Shown: positions 40,082-49,681 of the stretch, piece after piece
Numbering within the stretch: position 1 is the stretch's first letter
How the letters are laid out: each line of letters opens with the position of its first letter
NCBI GenBank assembly: GCA_030427245.1
Contig: JAUHXA010000019.1
Span: forward strand, 36,566 to 100,565
Reading direction: 5' to 3'
From: Bacteroidia bacterium
GTDB lineage: Bacteria > Bacteroidota > Bacteroidia > Chitinophagales > UBA2359
Length of the DNA: 64,000 nt
Notes under the pieces: model-generated
Databases searched by the model: none
Seen by the model: the letters and a program-made list of their open reading frames with translations, nothing else
What the model was told of the DNA's origin: nothing
Position numbers and translations under genes: made by a program

Positions 40082-41129
40082 ACGTTATCAATTGAAGGTC
40101 AAAGAAGTGGTGAAGGAAACGACCGATGCAATAAGTATTCACTTCAAACAGCCTTTTTTTAAGAAAATAAGTTATTTACCCGGACAATATCTGACCTTGT
40201 TGGTTACGATTGACGGCAAACAGCACAATCGCTGTTATTCGATTTGTACGTCTCCACATATTGACAGCACTTTGGCAGTGACGGTCAAGCGGGTAGAGAA
40301 TGGTTTGGTATCCAACTTTCTAAATGACACCGTAAAGTCGGGCAGCAAATTGGAGGTGATGGGTCCTGATGGACGATTCACTATTGAGTCGGACATTGAC
40401 AACAATCGCCACATTGTATTAATTGGAGGGGGCAGCGGAATCACGCCCTTGATGTCGATTCTAAAATCTACGCTTTCTTTGGAAATTCAAACAAAGGTAT
40501 CGCTGATTTACGCCAATCGAGACGAAAACAACATCATCTTCAAAAAAGAATTGGACGATTTGAAGCGTCAATACAAGGATAACTTCAAGGTGGTGTATTT
40601 GGTGGACAAAAAGAAAAATCCCAATTGGAATGAAGGCCGAGAAGGGTTTTTGACTCCCGCAGCGCTCAAAGAAATATTGGGTACTTTACCACAATACGAC
40701 CCAAATCAAACAGAATATTATTTGTGCGGGCCTGGAGGATTGATTGATGCAGTACAGGCGACTTTGAAGGGTTTGGAGATTCCCGAAGACACAATTCACC
40801 GAGAGTATTTTTTGATTGAAAAAGCGGAAGGTACGATTCCTGCGGCTGCGGTGAGTACGCAAACGGTGAAAGTGATTGCGGAGGGGAAAGAACATGAAAT
40901 CGTAGTGGAGCCTAAAAATACGATATTGGATGCGGCTTTAGAAGTCGGTTTGGATTTGCCTTTTTCTTGTCAGTCGGGCATTTGTTGTACTTGTATGGGC
41001 AAACTGAAAAGTGGTAAGGTCTATATGGAAATCAATGAGGCTCTCAGTAAGAAAGAAATCGAACAGGGGTATGTGTTGGTTTGTCAATCACATCCGATGT
41101 CGAATGATGTGGTGGTGGAGATGGAGTAA
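40074..41129 (+). CDS. PaaE-like ferredoxin reductase (FAD, NAD(P)H and [2Fe-2S] domains)
   Basis: The 351-aa protein has three domains. The FAD-binding barrel (1-105) carries LPGQYLTL and RCYSICTSP. The NAD(P)-binding domain (about 108-245) carries LIGGGSGITPLMSIL and YYLCGPGG. A C-terminal plant-type [2Fe-2S] domain (about 262-351) has cysteines in CQSGICCTCMG plus a later CQSHP. This architecture passes electrons from NAD(P)H to an oxygenase or desaturase. PaaE of phenylacetyl-CoA epoxidase is the named relative, but no paaABCD genes are nearby, so the partner is unknown and could be a lipid desaturase. The ATG overlaps the proB stop. Confidence 0.9.
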   Translation: MAKRYQLKVKEVVKETTDAISIHFKQPFFKKISYLPGQYLTLLVTIDGKQHNRCYSICTSPHIDSTLAVTVKRVENGLVSNFLNDTVKSGSKLEVMGPDGRFTIESDIDNNRHIVLIGGGSGITPLMSILKSTLSLEIQTKVSLIYANRDENNIIFKKELDDLKRQYKDNFKVVYLVDKKKNPNWNEGREGFLTPAALKEILGTLPQYDPNQTEYYLCGPGGLIDAVQATLKGLEIPEDTIHREYFLIEKAEGTIPAAAVSTQTVKVIAEGKEHEIVVEPKNTILDAALEVGLDLPFSCQSGICCTCMGKLKSGKVYMEINEALSKKEIEQGYVLVCQSHPMSNDVVVEME

Positions 41130-41196
41130 AGTATTAAAGCATTGAAACCTTATAGGTTTGAGTTTTGAAAAAAACATTTCTATACTGAAAAATAGT

Positions 41197-41230
41197 AAGC
41201 CCCAAAGAAAAACATTTTTCTTTGGGGCTT
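41197..41230. terminator. Bidirectional intrinsic terminator with a perfect 16-bp stem
   Basis: AAGCCCCAAAGAAAAA and its exact complement flank a 2-base centre (CA). T runs inside the stem serve both strands. It sits between the convergent reductase gene (ends 41129) and the IPTL-CTERM-like gene (ends 41272). Confidence 0.85.
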
Positions 41231-41271
41231 TGCTATTTCAATCTACTGATGATTAGTGTATAGTATAATTT

Positions 41272-42054
41272 TTAGCTCTTTTTCAACTTCATTTCTGGAA
41301 TAAGATAGAGTGTTCCTAAAGTCATAAAGAATAGGGCAAGAATGATTAAACCCCATTGTGAGAGGGTTGGAACACCTGGAGGAGGAGGAGGGGGAGTTCC
41401 TGTGACGCTAATATCATCTATTCCAATAAGGCTATCTACACCACTTGCATTGGTTGTTAATATGCGAATTTGAACTTCGCTTTGATTTTCTGCTCCAGCA
41501 GGTAAAACAACATTAATAGGAGTTACTTGTCCGCTACCATTTGATGCATCCGCTACATAACCTCCCGCAACATTTGTAAAGTTTCCTGAATTACCTACCC
41601 TATAATGTAATGCTACTTGTTGAGTTGAATTATCAGTATCAAGTTCACGTAGATTATACTGCACTGTAATGGCTGTAAAATTGGTTGTATTTACAGATAT
41701 AAGTAGAAAAGGGGCATCAGCAGTGCCAGAGCCTTGAAATGCAACAGTTGGGTCACCTAATCCGTCTAATTCAATAATACCACCCGTAGATATTCCAGTT
41801 GTAGTACCTTGATTTGCTATAATATCAACAGGAGTGGTAGTTCCATCAGCAAGAATAGTCTGTGGGTCTGTGCCTATTGATCCTGTCAAACCATCGCCTC
41901 TATACCCTATGATTCCTGCAACATTGCTCCAATCATCATCCATAGTTATCAAAGCAGGATTTGTCCAATCTTGAGAAAAAGGTAAGTTTTCTTGACCATT
42001 CACCTTAAAAACAAAAAATAGACAAAAAGTTAAAAAAAGTAACAATCGTGCCAT
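41272..42054 (-). CDS. Exported protein with IPTL-CTERM-like sorting tail
   Basis: The 260-aa product begins with signal peptide MARLLLFLTFCLFFVFKVNG, cleaved near QEN. The mature part (residues 20-220) is rich in T, N, G and D with beta-sandwich-like repeats and ends SLIGIDDISVTGTP, resembling lectin-like C-terminal strands. A proline spacer (PPPPPPG) leads to VPTLSQWGLIILALFFMTLG and a short charged end (PEMKLKKS). The PTLSxWG signature followed by one hydrophobic helix matches IPTL-CTERM, a PEP-CTERM-like signal usually handled by an exosortase-type enzyme. The next minus-strand gene upstream carries almost the same tail. Confidence 0.85.
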   Translation of the reverse strand: MARLLLFLTFCLFFVFKVNGQENLPFSQDWTNPALITMDDDWSNVAGIIGYRGDGLTGSIGTDPQTILADGTTTPVDIIANQGTTTGISTGGIIELDGLGDPTVAFQGSGTADAPFLLISVNTTNFTAITVQYNLRELDTDNSTQQVALHYRVGNSGNFTNVAGGYVADASNGSGQVTPINVVLPAGAENQSEVQIRILTTNASGVDSLIGIDDISVTGTPPPPPPGVPTLSQWGLIILALFFMTLGTLYLIPEMKLKKS

Positions 42055-42230
42055 AGCAAAAAAATATTTTATGGTTAATCAATAAGCATGTAATTAGTAA
42101 AAAGAATATAATAAAATTTGTAATTACAAGCTAATTTACACAAAACTTTTAATTAAACCGCTACTATTCAATAATTTTAAGTGAAGTTAATAATCAAGTA
42201 AGATTGAATTAATTTTTAGATTACATTCAT

Positions 42231-42256
42231 AAAAAAAGACTTACATAGATGTAAGC
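42231..42256 (-). terminator. Intrinsic terminator after the 521-aa IPTL-CTERM-like gene
   Basis: On the minus strand the stem CTTACAT-ct-ATGTAAG is followed by a run of seven T residues (plus-strand aaaaaaa at 42231-42237). It lies 40 bp after the stop of the 521-aa gene, so the two IPTL-CTERM-like genes are probably separate transcripts. The AT-rich gap 42,055-42,230 holds nothing else recognised. Confidence 0.75.
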
Positions 42257-42295
42257 CTTCTTTGACCTTTTTGTTTGGTACGTGTGAAAAAAATA

Positions 42296-43861
42296 TCACC
42301 CGATTTGTGCTTTTGATTTCATTTCTTGTATGTAGAGTGTTCCTAAAGTCATAAACAACAAGGCAAGAATGATTAAGCCCCATTGCGAGAGGGTGGGAAC
42401 TTCGGGTTCTGTTGGCGGAGGAACAAAACTCTGAAAAGTATTAAACTCTCCATCTTCCAAAGAATAGGCAGCCGAACCAATATTGGCTACGGGACAGTAA
42501 GTTACACCATGAAATTCGTCTGCTCGAAAAGCATCTGTATAGTTGAGCAGCGTGGCAATATAAGTAAACGAATCACCTGCTACTAAGCCCAAATCAGCCA
42601 TAGAAATATCGCTAAACTCTCTTGTCGTGCCGCCTGTATTTACAGTAAGCGTCGCAACAAAAGTAAGGTTATTGGTAGGGCTGAGTTCGAACAAACTTTG
42701 GCTACCATCTTGAATCGCAATGGCAAAATCGGGATTGAAGTCAGTAGGAAAGGTCAAATCTGAACTTCCTCCTCCTGTACCATTGCCCGAAATAGCCGCA
42801 CGTCCACCATCCGCTGTATCGGTCAAATCAGAAGTAGAAGTGATTCCACTGGCAGTTCCATCCACATCTATATAAATCACTACGGCATCTGGGTCAGCCA
42901 AAGCACTACCACCGTCCAAAGCAATTGCTAAATTCCCCAAATCATCTGAATCAAAATGCAAAGTTGCGTCTGCCAAAATTCCACCAAAACCATCTCCACA
43001 ACCATTTGAAAACCCTGCATATTCTCCCCCATTAACCGTTCCATCATTGGTAGCAATCGTTGCCGCATTGTCGGTAATAGTTGTGACAATCGGAGTTGGG
43101 TCAAAACTGTGGAAAGTATTGAAGTCTCCTGCTGCCAAACTAATAGGAGCTGAACCAATGTTTCCGCCACTTACAGTGGATTGTGCTACTCCATGAAATT
43201 CATTGGAGCGAAAGGCGTTACTACTATTGATATAAGTGACCACGTAGTTAAAAGATTGCCCTGGACTTAATCCTAAATTCGCCAGCGTAAAACCGTCCAT
43301 TTCCCAAGCTCCTGCAGAAACGCTTGCAGAAGGAGTAATTCCCAAATCCACAATAAAACCATGTGAACCTCCATTTGTCAAACTCCACAAACCCGCAAAA
43401 GCAGCATTGAAGGCAATCGCATAATCAGCATTGAAGCCAGCTGCAAAAGTCAAATCAGAAGTTCCACTTGTTGTTCCTTGTCCAGAAATTGCAGCTCTGT
43501 GGGCATCCGTTGCATCGTTGAAGCTACTTGTCGTATTAAAGCCACTACCTGTGCCATCCACATCAATGTAAATCACCGCTACATCATTCAGATCATCTCC
43601 ACCACCTGTGAGTGCAATGGAGAGATTGCCTGTATTGTCGCCATCTATGTGAAGTGAAGACGAGGAGCCAATAACATTCCCAAAACCACCATTGATTCCT
43701 ATGGAAGAACCGACATATTCTCCTCCATTGATAGTACCGTCTTTGGTGGCAGTTCCTGCTGTGTTGTCAGTGATAATTGTTGGCCCTTGAGCAAAGACAT
43801 TCATGCTCAAAGTCAAAAAAAATAACACACCAAAATAGAAATTGTACGTTTTAGACTTCAT
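42296..43861 (-). CDS. Exported two-repeat protein with IPTL-CTERM-like tail
   Basis: 521 aa. Signal peptide MKSKTYNFYFGVLFFLTLSM to NVFAQ. Two tandem modules of about 225 residues follow: module 1 (about 28-255) opens TIITDNTAG and ends FNTFHSF; module 2 (about 260-485) opens TTITDNAATIA and ends FNTFQSF. Both share DGT-NGGEY, VIYIDVDGTxSG, RAAISGxGT, SDLTF and FRxxEFHGV. The tail is EVPTLSQWGLIILALLFMTL then GTLYIQEMKSK, matching the 260-aa neighbour. The protein should be exported and anchored or released by a CTERM-processing enzyme that is not in this window. The function of the repeated module is unknown; its Asp-rich turns could bind calcium. Confidence 0.85.
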   Translation of the reverse strand: MKSKTYNFYFGVLFFLTLSMNVFAQGPTIITDNTAGTATKDGTINGGEYVGSSIGINGGFGNVIGSSSSLHIDGDNTGNLSIALTGGGDDLNDVAVIYIDVDGTGSGFNTTSSFNDATDAHRAAISGQGTTSGTSDLTFAAGFNADYAIAFNAAFAGLWSLTNGGSHGFIVDLGITPSASVSAGAWEMDGFTLANLGLSPGQSFNYVVTYINSSNAFRSNEFHGVAQSTVSGGNIGSAPISLAAGDFNTFHSFDPTPIVTTITDNAATIATNDGTVNGGEYAGFSNGCGDGFGGILADATLHFDSDDLGNLAIALDGGSALADPDAVVIYIDVDGTASGITSTSDLTDTADGGRAAISGNGTGGGSSDLTFPTDFNPDFAIAIQDGSQSLFELSPTNNLTFVATLTVNTGGTTREFSDISMADLGLVAGDSFTYIATLLNYTDAFRADEFHGVTYCPVANIGSAAYSLEDGEFNTFQSFVPPPTEPEVPTLSQWGLIILALLFMTLGTLYIQEMKSKAQIG

Positions 43862-43923
43862 ATTAAAATGTTTGTTTGTAAAAAGAGTTTGTTAAAGGTG
43901 GAGCGGAGTAAATGAAATGGCTT

Positions 43924-43950
43924 CAAATATAAAAAAGTATGTGGAAACAA
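43924..43950 (-). promoter_or_regulatory. Putative promoter of the 521-aa IPTL-CTERM-like gene
   Basis: On the minus strand TATATTTG (43931-43924) matches TAnnTTTG, with TTG at 43950-43948 after a 16-bp spacer. This places the transcript start near 43917 and gives a leader of about 55 nt. Confidence 0.5.
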
Positions 43951-44005
43951 AGAAGTTTTAGTATGCCTTTTGGCATTGGAAATACTCCTCTCCTATTATT
44001 TACCT

Positions 44006-45790
44006 TCAAAAATAAAACATCGGAATCAACAAAGTCGCCAACAACCAAATCAAGACCATCAACCCACCACCTACTTTCACAAAGTCCATAAACTTATACG
44101 CCCCAGGGCCATAAATAAGCGTATTGGTCTGATAGCCAACAGGCGAAATAAAACTCGCACTTGCTGCAAACATCACCGTAAACAAGAGAGGTCGAGGATC
44201 CAAGTTCAAGCTAACGCCAATCGAAACGGCAATCGGGGCAATCAATATCGCCGTAGCATTGTTGGAAATCACACCACTAAGCAGGGCGGTAAAGATAAAC
44301 AAGATGCTGACCAATATTCTTGGGGACACCTCACCCAATACTTCGACAAAAGTAGCCGCAATCAACTGACTTGCACCCGTATTGTCCATCGCAATCCCCA
44401 AAGGTATCACCCCCGCCAATAGAAAAAACACACTCCAATCCACTCTTCGATAAGCCTTTTGCAAATCCATACAGCCCGTCAAAAACATGGCTACACATCC
44501 CGATAAAGCACTCACCATAATCGGCAATACATTGGTAGCCGCCAAAACAATCACCGCTATCATAATCGTTGCAGCAATGTATCGTTTTTCGGACTTGGCC
44601 GACAAATCTTCGTACTCCTGCAACACCACAAAATCAGGAAGATTGTAAAACTGTTCTAAATTTACTTTTGAGATTTCCATCAAAACCGTATCTCCCGACT
44701 CTACCCTCGTATGTCCAAGTCGAGAACTGTAGTGGAGTTGGTGTTTTTTAATGGCAATAGGTAAGGCATTGTAGTCTCTTTTGACCGCTATTCGGTTAAG
44801 CGATTTGCCGACCAATCGAGAAATTGGGCGAACAATCACTTCACACAAAATCGTTTCAGAGCCCTCACTTTCCTCCGATTGCTGTTTACCCATCTGACGA
44901 CTCAATAGCCGAACATTCTTGTTTTGATGCAATTCAGCAATTTTCTCTACTGTCGTTTTCACTAAAAGCAAATCATCTTCCTGCAATACCAATACTTCAT
45001 TGGGGACAAAAGACTTTTGAGTTCGATGCTTCACCTCCAAAAACTCCAACTCCTTGTCCGTAGCAAAAATGGTCTCGTCAATGGGCTTGCCAATCAGTTC
45101 CGAATTGGGCGGAATCACTACTTCCGTCAAATATCCTTCCATCGCATAAGGATGGTCATCACCTCTATTTTGAGGCGTTCGATTCGGTATCAGATGCCTT
45201 CCAATCAACACCATATACGCCAGTCCTGCTACAAAAAAGCAAATACCAATGGGAGTGAATTCAAAGACTCCAAAAGGTTCGAGTTTATAATCCTTTGCAA
45301 TAGAACTCACCAAAAGATTCGTAGAAGTTCCCAACAATGTGCAAGAACCGCCCATAATTCCTGCAAAAGAAAGGGGCATCAAAATTTTGGCAAGGTTGGC
45401 GGGCATTTTTTGCGAAATTTTAATCATAATTCGCAGAAAAACAATAACTACCGCAGTCGTGCTGATAAAAGCCGAACAAGTACCCACTATCACCATCAAT
45501 ATCAAAATCGTCACCCATTCGGTGCGTTCAAATAGCACCCGAATCCGCTTGCCAATTGAAGTAATCACCCCTGTTGTTTCCAAACCTACACTCAAAATCA
45601 TAAGGGCAAGAACCGTAACCGTCGCTTGATTGCTCAAGCCCGAAATCCCTTCTTGTGGACTCACAAAACCTCCTACTATCAATACCACCATGAGCGTCAT
45701 TGCAAGCGTATCAGAAGGAAAAACTTCAAGGATAAGCATCACAATAAGGAGCAAAATAATTCCAAAAAGCAGTGCAATGGTGAGGGTCAT
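44006..45790 (-). CDS. SLC13/DASS-type sodium:anion symporter with two RCK_C-like domains
   Basis: Inner-membrane transporter, about 594 aa from ATG 45790. The frame is open to 45943, but the extra 51 residues look like non-coding leader and place polar sequence ahead of the first helix. N-terminal helices (TLTIALLFGIILLLIVMLIL) are followed by the signature GGSCTLLGTSTNLLVSS. Two cytosolic RCK_C/TrkA_C-like domains (about 215-300 and 310-385; SELIGKPIDE, SRLVGKSLNRIAVKRDY) split the helices. The second half has the matching SPVGYQTNTLIYGPG motif. The family takes up dicarboxylates, sulphate or other anions with sodium; the substrate is not predictable here. Confidence 0.88.
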   Translation of the reverse strand: MTLTIALLFGIILLLIVMLILEVFPSDTLAMTLMVVLIVGGFVSPQEGISGLSNQATVTVLALMILSVGLETTGVITSIGKRIRVLFERTEWVTILILMVIVGTCSAFISTTAVVIVFLRIMIKISQKMPANLAKILMPLSFAGIMGGSCTLLGTSTNLLVSSIAKDYKLEPFGVFEFTPIGICFFVAGLAYMVLIGRHLIPNRTPQNRGDDHPYAMEGYLTEVVIPPNSELIGKPIDETIFATDKELEFLEVKHRTQKSFVPNEVLVLQEDDLLLVKTTVEKIAELHQNKNVRLLSRQMGKQQSEESEGSETILCEVIVRPISRLVGKSLNRIAVKRDYNALPIAIKKHQLHYSSRLGHTRVESGDTVLMEISKVNLEQFYNLPDFVVLQEYEDLSAKSEKRYIAATIMIAVIVLAATNVLPIMVSALSGCVAMFLTGCMDLQKAYRRVDWSVFFLLAGVIPLGIAMDNTGASQLIAATFVEVLGEVSPRILVSILFIFTALLSGVISNNATAILIAPIAVSIGVSLNLDPRPLLFTVMFAASASFISPVGYQTNTLIYGPGAYKFMDFVKVGGGLMVLIWLLATLLIPMFYF

Positions 45791-46110
45791 ATATTCGTTA
45801 ATATTGTTTTGAAAGAAAAAACATTCCATACTACTGTACATTTTTAATCCAACCACAAAAGGCACAAAGAAAACAAAAGGAAAGAACTGAAATTCAACCA
45901 TCTCTTTTGTGCCCTTTTGATACTTTTGTGGTTCAAAAATCATTTTGTACAGGAGTATGAAAACATTAATTTGTAAAAATATAAACTCTGCAACTTTTTT
46001 AAAATGATTAGCAATTTAAACTTGACAAGGCACTATATTGTTGTAAAACCTAACAAGATAAACATAAAACCGCTTATTTTTACATCAAAAGTCCAAACCA
46101 CCAAACCCCT

Positions 46111-48702
46111 ATGCGCTTCATCAAAATATTCTTAACGCTCATTATTTTTGGCTTGATTCTGATTGTGGCCACCGCTACTTTCTTTGAAGAAAAGGTAGAA
46201 AACTTTTTGATTCAACAAATCAACAACAACCTCACCACCGAACTCATCATCAAAGGGGATATTGGTTTTTCATTTATCAGTGATTTCCCCTATGCTTCCC
46301 TCACACTCAATAAAGTATCTATTCGAGAAAGCCTACCCAATAGCAAGCGAAACCTATTGGAAACCGAGCAGATGGCTTTTTTGCTCAATTGGAGTGATGT
46401 ATTCGCCAACAGCTACCGCATCCAAAAAATGGTGATTCGTGACGGGCAACTCAACATGCGAACCCTGCAAGGTGGACAAATCAACTACGACATATTGAAG
46501 GAAGAAGACAGCTTGAATACCGACCCAGAAGCGGCTGCAGAAGAGGACATGATGTTGAGTTTGCAGCAAACCGAGCTTTACAACATTGCCGTACACTATG
46601 TGGACGAACCTCTCGAACAAGAATTCACCTTCACTATTCCCGACGGAACTTTTGCAGGAGATTTCGGAGCAAATCACTATGCCATGACTGCAAGCGGCAA
46701 TATTCAAAGTCAGCAATTTTACATTGGCCAAACGGATTATTTGCCCAACAAAAAGGCAAAGCTGAACCTGAAAATGGACATAGATTGGAGCAAAGAACTC
46801 TACACCTTTGAAAAAAGCAGTTTAGACATTGAAGGAAATGTATTTGAAATGAATGGCACGCTGCAATTCTTTCAAGGTTACTCCAATTACGATTTAAAAT
46901 TGAAGGGAGTAGATTTGGCATTGGCTAAGCTTCTAAATATGATGCCCAACGAATACAAAAGCAACTTGGAAGGCATCAGCAGCAACGGCGAAATGTTGTT
47001 TGATGCAAACATAAAAGGCAAATATTCTCCCTATCAACAACCACAGGTAAATGTCAATTTTGAAGTAAAAAAAGGAAACATCAGCCACGATTTACTGGAC
47101 TATCCTCTCAAAAACATGCGTTTGAAAGGCACCTTTACCAACGGTTCGAGCCAAAATCAGCGCACTTCGGAGTTGAATATCGAAAATGCAAGTTTTGAAA
47201 TGGCAGGCGAACTGCTCGAAACCTATGCCAAAATCACCAATTTTGACCATCCCCAACTAAACGCCGCCTTCAATGGCTTGGTCTATCTCAAAGCCTTTCG
47301 CCCGATGGCAGCCGAAGCAGGTTTGGAAAAATTGGATGGCAGCGTCCAAGTCAATAACCTAAAAATGAATGGTGCCTTGGAGTCCTTCTCCAACAACTTT
47401 GGCGCGGCTTACCCTTCCCTTCAAGGTAACCTCAATGCCAGTAAAATCGCCTTCAAATACAACAACAAATGGGTGGATGACATCACAGGCGAAATATTGG
47501 TTGACAATGGAGATTTGCAGCTAAAAGACCTTCAAATCAACCTCAACAAAAGTGACATCCAACTCAACGGAACGCTCGAACGCTTTGCTCCTTTGGTTTT
47601 TCAGAGTGTGATGAAAGATTCGGTGGTTTTGAATCGCCCCATCAAAGCCGATTTGGATTTAACTTCGGATTTTATCAGTATGGACGAACTCCTGGAATTT
47701 CGCTCAATGGAAGAAGTGGACTCCACACAAACAGAAGATGCCGTCTATATCAGCAGCGACCGCCAAGATTACATCGTCGGTAGGATTCGCCCCAATATCA
47801 AAAAACTACGTCGAGAAAACCTTACCATTGAAGACATCGAAGGTGCTTTGACTTTCAACAATTCTGAGTTTATCATCGAGCAGATTTTGATGAACATGGC
47901 AGAAGGAAAAGTGGATTTGAGAGGCGATTTTTCGGTGAACAAAAAGGAAGGTTTGATTGTCAAACTGGGCATGGATGCCCAAGGAATTGATGTGCAACAA
48001 TTGCTGACCGAAATGGACAATTTTGGGCAAGACATGATGACTGCCGACAATCTCAATGGCACACTTTCTACCAAAATGCACCTCAAAGCCTACTTCAACA
48101 AGCGATTGGAGCTGGACATGCCCAAGCTGCTAATGGTCGCAGACATCGTGATTGACGATGGTGAATTGATTGATTTTGAACCAATGAAGTCGCTTTCTAC
48201 TTTTGTAAAAGTATCAGAATTGGAGCGAGTGCGTTTTGCTCGGTTGGAAAACCAAATCCAAATCGCCCATCAAAAAATGCGTATTCCGACCATGTTTATC
48301 AACTCCAATGTGACCCGTATCACCTTTTCGGGTTTGCATACGTTCGAGAATCGAATTTTGTATTATGTGCGGGTGAATCTACTGGATATTTTGTTTGGCA
48401 AGTTCAAGAAGAAAAACAAGGAAATCAACCCCGACAAAAATCCCAAAGGCGGTGTAAATCTACACCTTGTCATGCAAGGTGATGCCTTTGACCCAGACAT
48501 CAAATACATGAAAAAGAAGGCGGTCAAACAACAATTTGAAAACGACTCCAAACGCTCCAAAACCGATATTGCAAAGATATTGGAAGAAGAATTTGCAGTT
48601 GGTCGTGGCACTGTTCCCGCTTTCTCTCCTCGCACTTTTCAGTACGATGATTCGGATGTAGGCATTATCGAATGGTCGGAATTGCAGGAGATAGACCAGT
48701 AA
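46111..48702 (+). CDS. AsmA-like envelope protein
   Basis: 863 aa with an N-terminal membrane helix (IFLTLIIFGLILIVATAT) and a long repetitive beta-rich periplasmic part. Early motifs typical of AsmA proteins include GDIGFSFISDFPYASLTLNK and NWSDVFANSYRIQKMVIRDG; late parts (VDLRGDFSVNKKEGLIVKL, NLNGTLSTKMHLKA) fit the AsmA-like C-terminal domain. AsmA/TamB/YhdP-type proteins are thought to form lipid-conducting bridges between inner and outer membranes. The gene stands alone, about 170 bp from the divergent transporter gene. Confidence 0.85.
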   Translation: MRFIKIFLTLIIFGLILIVATATFFEEKVENFLIQQINNNLTTELIIKGDIGFSFISDFPYASLTLNKVSIRESLPNSKRNLLETEQMAFLLNWSDVFANSYRIQKMVIRDGQLNMRTLQGGQINYDILKEEDSLNTDPEAAAEEDMMLSLQQTELYNIAVHYVDEPLEQEFTFTIPDGTFAGDFGANHYAMTASGNIQSQQFYIGQTDYLPNKKAKLNLKMDIDWSKELYTFEKSSLDIEGNVFEMNGTLQFFQGYSNYDLKLKGVDLALAKLLNMMPNEYKSNLEGISSNGEMLFDANIKGKYSPYQQPQVNVNFEVKKGNISHDLLDYPLKNMRLKGTFTNGSSQNQRTSELNIENASFEMAGELLETYAKITNFDHPQLNAAFNGLVYLKAFRPMAAEAGLEKLDGSVQVNNLKMNGALESFSNNFGAAYPSLQGNLNASKIAFKYNNKWVDDITGEILVDNGDLQLKDLQINLNKSDIQLNGTLERFAPLVFQSVMKDSVVLNRPIKADLDLTSDFISMDELLEFRSMEEVDSTQTEDAVYISSDRQDYIVGRIRPNIKKLRRENLTIEDIEGALTFNNSEFIIEQILMNMAEGKVDLRGDFSVNKKEGLIVKLGMDAQGIDVQQLLTEMDNFGQDMMTADNLNGTLSTKMHLKAYFNKRLELDMPKLLMVADIVIDDGELIDFEPMKSLSTFVKVSELERVRFARLENQIQIAHQKMRIPTMFINSNVTRITFSGLHTFENRILYYVRVNLLDILFGKFKKKNKEINPDKNPKGGVNLHLVMQGDAFDPDIKYMKKKAVKQQFENDSKRSKTDIAKILEEEFAVGRGTVPAFSPRTFQYDDSDVGIIEWSELQEIDQ

Positions 48703-48826
48703 TAGCTTATGTCACCCTGCAAAAGGGATACTTAAAAGCCACTTCTTTGAACACCTCATTTTTAAAACTCTTAGAGATAAAAATGCCTATTCTTCCCATA
48801 TTATTTCTGCAGAAAGGCTTAATCTA

Positions 48827-49639
48827 TTATACACCACTAAAGGCGCTAAATCCACCGTCAATAGGAATCACGATTCCTGTGACGAATTTTGAAGCATCGG
48901 AACACAAATAATGAATCGCTCCATTGAGTTCATCTGCATTTCCAAAACGATTCATGGGCGTATTTTTGATAATTGTATTGCCTCTTTCTGTGTAGCTGCC
49001 GTCTTCATTTGTCAACAAAGCTCGATTCTGATTTCCTATAAAAAATCCGGGAGCGATGGCATTTACACGCATACCGTCGCCATATTTTTGAGCCAATTCG
49101 ACCGCCATCCATTTGGTGAAATTATCTATTGCAGCCTTAGAAGCCGAATATCCCATTACCCTTGTAATCGCCCTGTCCGCAGCCATAGAAGACACATTGA
49201 CAATCGTTCCTTTTTTGTTTTTAGCCATTTCTTTACCAAAAACCAAGGAAGGAATGATGCTTCCAAAGAGATTCAAATCAATGACTTGTTTGAATTGCTC
49301 CACATCCACATCAAATACGGATTGAGTAGGTCCAACCGTAGCGCCGGGCTTGTTTCCGCCTGCAGCATTTATCAAAGCATCTATTTTACCATAAGTCTGG
49401 ACAATTTTTTCTGCCACTTCTTGAAGACTCTTTTCCTCCACAACATTGCAGAGATAACCTTCCACTTTCTCGCTGATTTTTTTGAAATCATGAACGGCAG
49501 CTAAAAGCGGTGCTTCTTTGTAATGCAATAAAATGACCGTCGCCTTATTTTCTAATAAGTATTTGGCTATTCCACCTCCAAGAACGCCGCAACCCCCCGT
49601 TACAAGGATTACTTTGTTTTCTATATTGAATAGGTTCAT
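48827..49639 (-). CDS. SDR oxidoreductase, probably D-mannonate oxidoreductase-like
   Basis: 270-aa short-chain dehydrogenase. Cofactor motif TGGCGVLGGGIAKYL; NAAGGNKPGA; catalytic Ser in VNVSSMAAD; Tyr/Lys in GYSASKAAIDN; C-terminal VTGIVIPIDGGFSAFSGV. The closing GGFSAFSGV and the inserted EDGSYTERGNTIIKNTPM resemble the SDR-type fructuronate/mannonate oxidoreductases of Bacteroidota. That specificity is inferred from memory of the family. It is encoded downstream of a mannose-6-phosphate isomerase-like gene on the same strand, which suggests shared sugar metabolism. Confidence 0.85.
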   Translation of the reverse strand: MNLFNIENKVILVTGGCGVLGGGIAKYLLENKATVILLHYKEAPLLAAVHDFKKISEKVEGYLCNVVEEKSLQEVAEKIVQTYGKIDALINAAGGNKPGATVGPTQSVFDVDVEQFKQVIDLNLFGSIIPSLVFGKEMAKNKKGTIVNVSSMAADRAITRVMGYSASKAAIDNFTKWMAVELAQKYGDGMRVNAIAPGFFIGNQNRALLTNEDGSYTERGNTIIKNTPMNRFGNADELNGAIHYLCSDASKFVTGIVIPIDGGFSAFSGV

Positions 49640-49681
49640 TTGTGTTGTTTTAATTTTTTATTGTTCTGCTTATACTACTTA

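Noticed and set aside
39302..41129. Phenylacetate degradation operon
   Set aside because: The reductase resembles PaaE, but no paaABCDK genes are near; the neighbour is proB.
44006..45943. Transporter start at 45943
   Set aside because: The 51 extra residues are polar or irregular and would precede the first helix; ATG 45790 starts directly at the membrane segment, as is usual for the family.
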